Shown here piece by piece: positions 32,901-40,212 of a stretch of 40,212 bases of DNA; position 1 is the first letter of the stretch; every line of letters begins with the position of its first letter. The DNA comes from Apostichopus parvimensis (Eukaryota > Echinodermata > Holothuroidea > Aspidochirotida > Stichopodidae). Under the pieces are notes generated by a model, which saw only the letters and a list, made by a program, of their open reading frames with translations, was not told the origin of the DNA and did not search any database. The position numbers and the translations under genes are program-made. Location: NCBI GenBank assembly GCA_000934455.1, contig KN886150.1:21998-62209 (forward strand), read 5' to 3'.

Positions 32901-35900
32901 AAATATTTTCATGCGCAATATACTTAATTTGAATGAGCGGATAGTCCTTTCTGCTGAGACAACATAAGCATTAGCCTATATTTGACTTGATCATGAAATG
33001 AATCATCTCATATATACAGACAAGGAATTACATGAATAAACTCGAGGAGCCTTTTTGAGTTTTGACACATCACTTTTGTGTAGTAAATTGTTGATATGTT
33101 GATTTTGTGATGTCATCTCCAAGAGTTAATCTTAGAGGTTAATTGATTGTTTTACATAAATGTGTTCTTTGCCTCATTTTGCAGAATGATCCATTTAAGT
33201 TGAAGACAGGAGGACTCATCAGTATGAAGGACATCAAAGACAGAAACCGTGACAGGTGAGAACAGAGGAATTTGTTAAACCTCTTCAAAATACTTGGAAC
33301 AATACAGAAATAAGTTCCTCATGAATTGGAGAATGTAAATAAGCTCTTGCCTAAAGACTATGTATACAGAGACTGACAAGAGTCAACAGGCGCGTAGCCA
33401 AGGGGGGGGGGGAAGGGGGCAGCCGCCCCCCCCTTGAGCATATTTTTAAAAATTTTTTTTAATGTTTTTATGATATCGCTAGTAATTTCAAAAGAGAAAA
33501 TGCTAAGTTGCAACTTACAAGGCCTGGGAAGTGCCATTTCCAGCGATCTGGGAGGCATTTTCAGCCAAAATTTTCTTGTATGCTTCGCGCCAACTATGGT
33601 GGCGCTACGCTTAGATAGTTTGCATTGCTGAATCTACAACTCTGATAGTTTGCCTACATTTTCGCCCCTCCCTTGGCAAATTCCTGGCTACGCGCCTGAG
33701 AGTCAAGTTGATTGATAAAACAGCAAAGGAAATAATGTTTCTGGAATTGAATTTGACCCTGTGGCTTCAGAAATGCAAACTTCAGACTCATGTGTCATCT
33801 AACCAGTAGTCTCAGGCTTCAGGCAAGAATGGTGAACAGAGCTCTGCACATCTGTTAGAGTTGGTAGAGTCAGTTGTGTTTACCTAAACTCACCAAAAAC
33901 ATTCTATGATCTTTTTTTTTTGGAAACATTTTTCTGGTCAGTTTTCTCTGTTTGTCCTGAAGTATTTCCATGGTATAGAATTGTCATCATCTTCGTAAAT
34001 AAATCAACAAGACATTAATGATATTTTCCCTTCTGTTGTTCGGCAGGAGCGATGAAGGACTGAACCGTGACGTTGCCAACATGGGTAGTACTTTTGCCGC
34101 TGAGACGAACCAAAGAGATGAAGAAGCAGAAATGTGAGCTGTCTTAAGAAAAACGTTTTTTTTTAAATATTAATCTACAAAGCAGTTCATAGATTACTGA
34201 GATTAGAGTAGACTAGTGCAGATTAATAGTATGATAATCCTCCGTCCTTTCTTCTTGAGGGAGATATCTCCCACTTTTTATCAACCCTCTAAAAATGTCT
34301 ATACTGCACATAAAAAAATAGTTTAAATACGTCACTTACCATTCATGTAAAGCATATCCCCCCCCCCCCTATTCTCTAACCCACAACTTCCCCCTCTCTT
34401 CCCCCCTGTCGTTCCCCCTCTCTTCCTTCTTCTCCTCAGTGAAATATGATCCACTTCTCCTTCTTCTTCTCAGGATGAAATATATCGACGAGAGGATGAT
34501 GGAATCAAGTCAAGAAGAGAATGATACTGTTAACGAAGAGAAGTATGTGCCTGAGTGCTCCTTTAAAGCAACATTTGATATTTGGTCAGAGTTAACCGAC
34601 CACATACTGTATAACAGAATTGTTTAAGAACTCTAAATTGTCAGCTGTTTGGTATGTCAATAAAATTATGACATATGAAGATGTATCATATTCAAAGCAA
34701 AGATGCTTCTTTTTTTTATAAATTTTATGAACAATTCAAAATTAATTTGTGATGTATAACTTATGGCAGTGTCTTAGCAACTGCTCAGCAATTTTACAAC
34801 ACCTACAGGGTTATACCCAATATAAGATTGCCCTTGACCCTACTCAAACCTCTTCCCAATTTTTGTTACCAAAATAAAGGGAAATGAGTGAATTCAGTTC
34901 TCAACTTTTTGTTTTTCCAGACATTTTTCTTAATAACAAACATCATTCATGTATATCAATCACAAGTGAAAGACATTTGTTTTTAAACTTTTCTTATATT
35001 TTATTTTTATAAATGGAGCTTTGACTAGGCGATGAGGGATTTTGTGATGGGATTTTGTACTGATTAGCATCAGGGTTATGAAGCTTGGCTCAATAAGCAG
35101 CTTTAAACCAGAATTTAGGATTTTAGTTAGCTTTAAAGAACCATTTTAAGGAGGTGCAACACATTTTGACCATAACAAGCATGATGATTCATACTCTACA
35201 CTGCAGTAATAGAAACTAGTCGAGACTGTTTAAATCTCCTTACAGTATTTTGCTGTATTTTTAGGTTATTATGCCCAAGAAGAGTATCAAATACTTGTAG
35301 TTAGTGTTTCCTCAAAGTTTCCAGAAATAAATACCTAAAAGGGAAAAGGTATAAATTTTGGGTATTTATCTGACATGTTAAATACTTATAGTTTATTAAC
35401 CTTATTTGGTTCGTAGCTATGTACACATATAAGGTACTTTTGTTGGGGTTCATCCTTTGGGTAGTCTTTCGTTTTCTAAAGTGAAAAGAACTTGTTTTAT
35501 TGACTTATTAAAATATATTAAAACAGCAACTCGGTCATATAACCAGTTGTAAAGGGTGAAGCTGAGGTCGTCATTCCAGACATTTCTTATATTTTTAAGG
35601 GTAGTTAAGTTTAATTTATTTGTTTTTTCACAACATGTATACAACAAATGTATCGAATACAGAGAGTTATGGAACATGAAAGGGTATTATCTAAAACTCC
35701 GCAGGAGGGGATAAAACATAACCTACTCTTAAATTTGCCATGTCGAAAGAGTTCTGTGTCAGTCTCTATGGCAAATTAACTCTCAAATGTTGCCTAAAGT
35801 AATTCTTTAAGACTCTTTAGCAATTTCTTGTCAATGGCTTAGAAGCATTTTCGAATGCGGTTTTGCCGTTATTTCACTGTCTGTTACTCAAGTAACTGTA

Positions 35901-38900
35901 TATATTTGGAAAATGTTAAATCTGAATAACTTTGTCATGTATAAATTATTCTTTATACAGATACAAATCACCAGAGGATAAACTCTACGAGCTACCAGAA
36001 AATCTACAGGTCGGATCTGTGAAGAGTTCAGAGGAAATGCTTTCAAACCAAATGTTATCTGGTATACCCGAAGTGGATCTTGGAACGGAGTAAGTCAAAA
36101 TAACTATGTTAATAATATTCAATTTTTTATATAGCGTTTGTACCAGCAACATGTCTCAAAGCACTTTACAGACGTTATATTACCCCTGGTCAATGATAAC
36201 CTGTCCCAGAGATAATCCCTTCGGCGGTTGCAGTTATATACTGCGCCCAATGACAAGTTACCTCACAGGTACCCATTTAACCCCTGGGTTGCGAGAGGCA
36301 ATTGAGATAAAGCATCTTGCCCAAGGACACAACGTAATGAACTAGGCAGGAATCGAACCAGCAATCCTCAGATCACGAGTCCGATGCCTTAGCCAATTGT
36401 CCTCCATGCTTTCAAAAGACACTAAAGGAAAATGAAGATTTGAATTTAGTAAACCTATTAGAGAACAAAGTTTCCAATATCCTCGTCCTGGATGTGATTT
36501 ACTGGTTTGCCCGAATCGGATACTTTTCCTTCACCATTTCTGTCTATTTGTCATCTGCTTAATTTCTATCTTTGTCAGGTATGGTTAGGCAGTAAGTTAG
36601 TAACCATTTCTGTAAGCTTGTTGCACTAATTTCACAACAGATGTGTCAAATCTTGAGAACATCTTGTGTTCCCCCTTTTTTTTTATCACAAATGATCACT
36701 ACTAAATAAACCTGGACTAATCGCGTGTTTGTAGCAATCAGTAGATATTACATAGAGCAAAGATGTTTTACCTTGAAGGGGATTAGAACCAGTGAGCTCA
36801 GAATTACTCAAGAACAATGCGATCGACCTACTGAGAAGTTGAGAACATTGCTCATAATAATAATAATAATGAACATTTTAATGTGCCAGTATCCGTTAAA
36901 GAAGATGTTCATGGCGCGTTGAATCAACAGTGAGAAAGGGCAAGCAAGTAACAGACAGAGAATAAGATAACAAAAGGTAAAAAAGTTAACTAGCAGTCGT
37001 TGAGTTCTAAAAACAAATGAGTTTTCAGAGTAGACTTGAATGACACAAATGAAGGAAAGAAGCAGTTTCCCAACTTCTGAGTGTAGACTTTATGGTGAGA
37101 AGACGTTTTGACAAATAACTTGTGGGGAACGCAAAGTTATTGACCGTTTCTCTATGACACTGACACGGCTTAATAGCCAAATCTTGTCATAATGGATCTC
37201 GTTTCCTGTCTGACTACAGAATCACAAACAGTTGCTTGAAAATATTCTTCCTATTTCTTTACACTTTGTGAGGGATTGTTTCGTATGTCTGACAGACTAG
37301 GACAGTTGTAAACTATTAGTGTAGCTATGTAAATATAACTGCCGCCCTGCAAATATATTTGTTTTGACTATGAGGTGACCCACGCACCAATGTAATGATT
37401 TTGTTACATTGTTTAATATAAAAGATAATGTTTTTTTCTGCAAGTACCTCATTAGTAAATGACAAAAGCTATACGATATTAGCAAATTGCTAGCTGAATG
37501 TCAAGATTTATGTCTGGTTTAGTACACATTAAGGGTAGTATTATCAGTATTTTTAATAAGGTATTATGATATTGATCATATCAAACTGGTACCAAATGGT
37601 TCCATGTGTGAGTCTTGTAACCAGTACTCAGCATGGGTGGATGATTTAATATTGCATTTAGGCTTATAAAAGTCTGCATAGGTGTTGGCTTTTGTTGGAA
37701 TTTTATTTTTTAAAGAGAAGGTGAGAGGAGGCAAGCAGGGTCTTGGAGGGGAGGTGGGTAGGGTAGATGGATGTTAAGAGGGTTATAGCTTCTTAGTGTA
37801 CCTTCTGTTAATTTCCTAGATTAATTTGTTTCTTGCTGTTCCTGAATTTGGTAATTCGGTGTTTTCTTTCTTAAAAAATTGAAACATCAAGTTTTTTCAA
37901 ATTATGTGGGGTCATTACATTTCAGTGTGTCCACCCCCCCCCCTGCCCCCAAAAAACAAAAGCAAAATTAAGACCAAACACAAGGCACTTAATATTTCAG
38001 GATTGAGAAGTTAAGTGCATCATCCAATTTACGACTACTTTTATTAGTTTTTGTGGTTATATCTTTTCAGAGCTAAAATAAAAAACATTGAAGCCACCGA
38101 AGAGGCAAAGCAACTTCATATATTGGAAAGCAGGCAAAAGAAGAAGAAAACAACGTCGTTCGTTCCCACTAACATGGCAGTAAATTACGTGCAACATTCA
38201 AGATGTAAGTTAACAATTTATTAGTCTCTTTCTAGGTCCTCGAACTATCAAATCCTATCGTTTGCAACAAAGCAGTTTGTGGCATTATCGTCTGGAACTG
38301 AGTTCATACAGTACTGGTTTTCGTATAACTTTTGTGGAAACTCATTGAGAAGAAGTTTCATGATATCTACATTTCTCCAGGATTTTATACAATTTTCTAC
38401 GATTTTTATACCATCATGGAATAATCTTCTAGGGGAGTGAAACGATCACGGCCCAGTACGGTAACGTCTCATGCAAAACAGTGTCAAATGAAGGCTCTAG
38501 TGCTTATTCCTCTTATTATGTTACAAGTTTGTCGACAGTTGATCTGTGAAATGAATTCCAAGTCTAGTTAGTGACAAGCACAAGTCGGATTGTTAGTAGT
38601 AAAGAATGAGACAGGTGACACTAACAGAGGATCTTGAGGGTCACTAGAGAATGTTGAAAATAATTTTTTTCCCCCTCTTCAATTTCTTAAATAAAGAATC
38701 ATCTTCAACCCCCACGAACCCGTCTGCCATACCTATGCACTGGTATCTACCTAGCGTCAATCCTTAGCAATCCATCGATCTAGAGATCAAACCGTTGAGA
38801 ACTGTTATCTGATTAAAGAGATCCTGTATAATATTAACTTCACACACTGAAATTAGTGGCTGGGGTTTTGGACATTTTACATTGTTGTTTCTGAGACAAA

Positions 38901-40212
38901 TTCTCATTCTGTTTTCAGACATGCATGAGGAATACCATGCACCGAGACGGAAGGTTGTCGTAGAGGAACCGCCGAAACCCAGGCCAGTCGTTGTTGGTGA
39001 TGCTGAGAATCCAGATCGACCAGGTCAGTATTGAACTGTTCTTAGGCAAAGCTGTATGATTTGGTATATGGAAGTGAACAGGGGAGAATATGAGTGAATG
39101 CAAATGCAGTCCACAAATTGTATGCATGTGAATAAAACATTCCAAATCTTGGCCTTTTCTTGTTATGAGCTGAAGATATGATTCAGTGTAGCCATTAATA
39201 CAAATGGAATATTGTCATGATGTAACAATGTGCATTCACACTCTGGGCGTTGATGTGCGTTCACTCTCGGGAGGGGTGAACTGTCTGCCCACACGGAAGA
39301 CCGGTTAACCAATAATACAATTGTATATTGTCATGATGTAAGAATGTTCGTTCACACTCTGGGAGTTGATACATGCATTCACACTCCGGGTGTGAACTGT
39401 CTGCCCACAGAGAAGACCATTTAACCATTAATATAATGAAATTTTGTCATGATGTAACAATGTGCGTTCACACTCTGGGCGTGGATACATGCATTCACAC
39501 TCAGGGCATGAACTGTCTTCCCACAGAGAAGACCATTTAACCATTAATATAATGGTTTCTTGTCATGATGTAAGAATGTGCGTTCACACTCTGGGCGTGA
39601 ACTGTCTGCCCACAGAGAAGACCATTTAACCATTAATACAATGGAGTATTGTCATGATGTAACAATGTGCATTCACACTCAGGGCGTGAACTGTCATTTC
39701 TTTTGGGCTTGAGTTAAAAGAATGTTAATCCTTCTTACAAATAGTTGTTTTTGCATGGTTGATTTGATTTGAATTCTTAAATGAAAATATCTACTGTTTA
39801 ATAAATCCATGGTGGCTTACATGTGTACAAATATATATTTTTTGCTTTGCATTTAAAGGCTAAACTTTTTTTTGGCATGCTGAAATTTCTCTGAAATTCT
39901 TTGGTGCTGGTAATGTTCTTCACAGTAATTACTAGAGTTTGATGACAAGTGTTGAACCAGAGAAGAAAAATACCTAGGCAAGGATAAACACTTCAGAGAA
40001 TCAATTGCATGTTTTATGTTTGATCGCGAGTGACCGTTATTTTACCTTCTGGCAAATTGAGAGTAAATTCTGTGATGACATTTTTAACAGGATAAATTTT
40101 TCATCCCTTTAGATACAGATGTCACTGCACCCTCCAAAAGGAAATTGCAAAGCGAAAAGGCCACAGATGATTACCATTATGAAAGATTTAGAAAGCAACT
40201 ACGAAGATACTG
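29941..40212 (+). CDS. C9orf78: TLS1 / C9orf78 homologue, splicing-associated protein (stop codon cut by window end)
   Basis: Ten coding exons: 29941-30035, 31092-31151, 32079-32133, 33185-33255, 34047-34133, 34474-34542, 35961-36089, 38071-38204, 38919-39023, 40113-40212. All join in frame with GT-AG borders and give 301 residues; human C9orf78 has 289. It starts MAASFKKPSKNFRRRRKSSS with an acidic run after. Family blocks follow in order: GSTFAAETNQRDEEAEM, KLYELPEN, SSEEMLSNQMLSGIPEVDLG, TSFVPTNMAVNYVQH, YHAPRRK and EKATDDYHYERF. The window ends in TG of the stop codon. Homologues (fission yeast Tls1, human C9orf78/TSSC-like) associate with the spliceosomal helicase BRR2 and affect splice-site choice in the nucleus. 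Introns hold a hAT MITE, SINE debris and a minisatellite. Confidence 0.96.
31583..31640. repeat. Short tandem repeat with ACATGTG core
   Basis: Three near copies of CCAGCATACATGTGCT in tandem in TLS1-homologue intron 2, the third with small changes. Confidence 0.5.
33387..33698. mobile_element. hAT-type MITE in intron 4 of TLS1 homologue (312 bp)
   Basis: Ends CAGGCGCGTAGCCA and TGGCTACGCGCCTG are inverted repeats. Identical 8-bp duplications AGAGTCAA flank it at 33379-33386 and 33699-33706. A G-run and C-run lie inside the left end. The right half is the inverted counterpart of 1885-2010, including the hairpin at 33587-33605, so it is a short derivative of the same family as the relic at 1830-2659. 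Confidence 0.93.
34425..34473 (+). promoter_or_regulatory. Duplicated splice acceptor before exon 6 of TLS1 homologue
   Basis: Two adjacent pyrimidine tracts each end in TTCTTCTCCTCAG or TTCTTCTCAG, 34 bases apart, each followed by TGAAATAT-like sequence. Only the second (exon start 34474) keeps the reading frame; use of the first would meet a stop at once (TGA). Confidence 0.5.
36112..36405 (-). mobile_element. tRNA-derived SINE, - strand
   Basis: Read on the - strand, the head at 36405-36345 looks like a tRNA: A-box-like TGGCTAAGGC (36386-36395) and B box GGTTCGATTCC (36349-36359). The body CTTGGGCAAGATGC through GTGCTTTGAGAC and a tail ending GCTATATAAA with ATTATTAA match the general layout of core-domain SINEs widespread in marine animals (recall, not searched). 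It lies in intron 7 of the TLS1 homologue. No clear target duplication was found. Confidence 0.75.
36772..36845 (-). repeat. Decayed tRNA-like SINE head
   Basis: On the - strand, TCAGTAGGTCGA (36823-36834) resembles an A box and GGTTCTAATCC (36780-36790) a B box. The anticodon stem does not pair, so it is not a functional tRNA. A (TAA)n run at 36854-36870 follows to its right. Confidence 0.45.
36854..36870. repeat. (TAA)n microsatellite
   Basis: A short perfect run of about six TAA units beside the tRNA-like repeat. Confidence 0.7.
36872..37140. repeat. Decayed interspersed repeat
   Basis: A purine-rich stretch containing GAGTTTTCAGAGTAGACTTG, then GAAGCAGTTTCCCAACTTCTGAGT. It recalls dispersed repeats common in marine animal genomes, but I cannot name the family. 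It is noncoding and lies in intron 7. Confidence 0.3.
39193..39695. repeat. Minisatellite, about 116-bp unit, five copies
   Basis: Units start ATTAATA and contain TTGTCATGATGTAA, GTTCACACTCTGGG and AGAGAAGACCATTTAACC. Boundaries: 39193-39310, 39311-39426, 39427-39542, 39543-39631 and a partial 39632-39695. Units 4 and 5 lack an internal ~27-bp segment (GATACATGCATTCACACTC...), which is itself a near repeat of the preceding CATTCACACTC stretch. It lies in the last intron of the TLS1 homologue. Confidence 0.9.

Overview
The window is animal nuclear DNA. Genes are split by GT-AG introns, coding density is low, and transposon debris is abundant. The best-supported reading is a marine invertebrate deuterostome, probably an echinoderm. 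A sea cucumber is suggested, not proven, by a tiny Lys/Arg/Ala-rich gene that resembles in size and composition the sperm protein phi-0 known from holothurians. No virus, CRISPR array, operon or prokaryotic feature was seen.

Layout. 1-2.8 kb is a transposon graveyard: the tail of an unidentified reading frame, a broken Ulp1-type protease/PHD-finger gene split by a hAT-type MITE, and a hAT transposase relic. 2.8-6.4 kb has no recognisable gene. A 70-residue single-pass membrane protein lies at 6.49-6.70 kb. Neuronal calcium sensor 1 (NCS1) runs on the + strand from 8.96 to 14.30 kb in seven coding exons, complete at 190 residues. On the - strand, 17.03-18.61 kb holds three exons of the phi-0-like protein; its start exon was not found. 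A second, unrecognised basic protein gene lies on the + strand at 21.67-24.37 kb. A 996-bp hAT element follows at 24.76-25.75 kb. A torsin-4A-like gene (TOR4A) lies on the - strand at 27.35-29.07 kb. It diverges from a TLS1/C9orf78 homologue on the + strand, 29.94 kb to the window end, in ten coding exons; the window stops two bases into the stop codon.

NCS1, TOR4A and C9orf78 all lie on human 9q34 (from memory), so the window appears to preserve an old linkage group. The two small basic-protein genes sit between these ancient genes and are the least explained part. Their intergenic region carries two perfect TGACGTCA (CRE) palindromes, and the last exon of the phi-0-like gene is bracketed by an exact 63-bp direct repeat that contains a polyadenylation signal.

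Mobile elements: four hAT-type elements with clear 8-bp target-site duplications, one hAT relic with transposase sequence, a tRNA-derived SINE, a decayed tRNA-like repeat, and a ~116-bp minisatellite.
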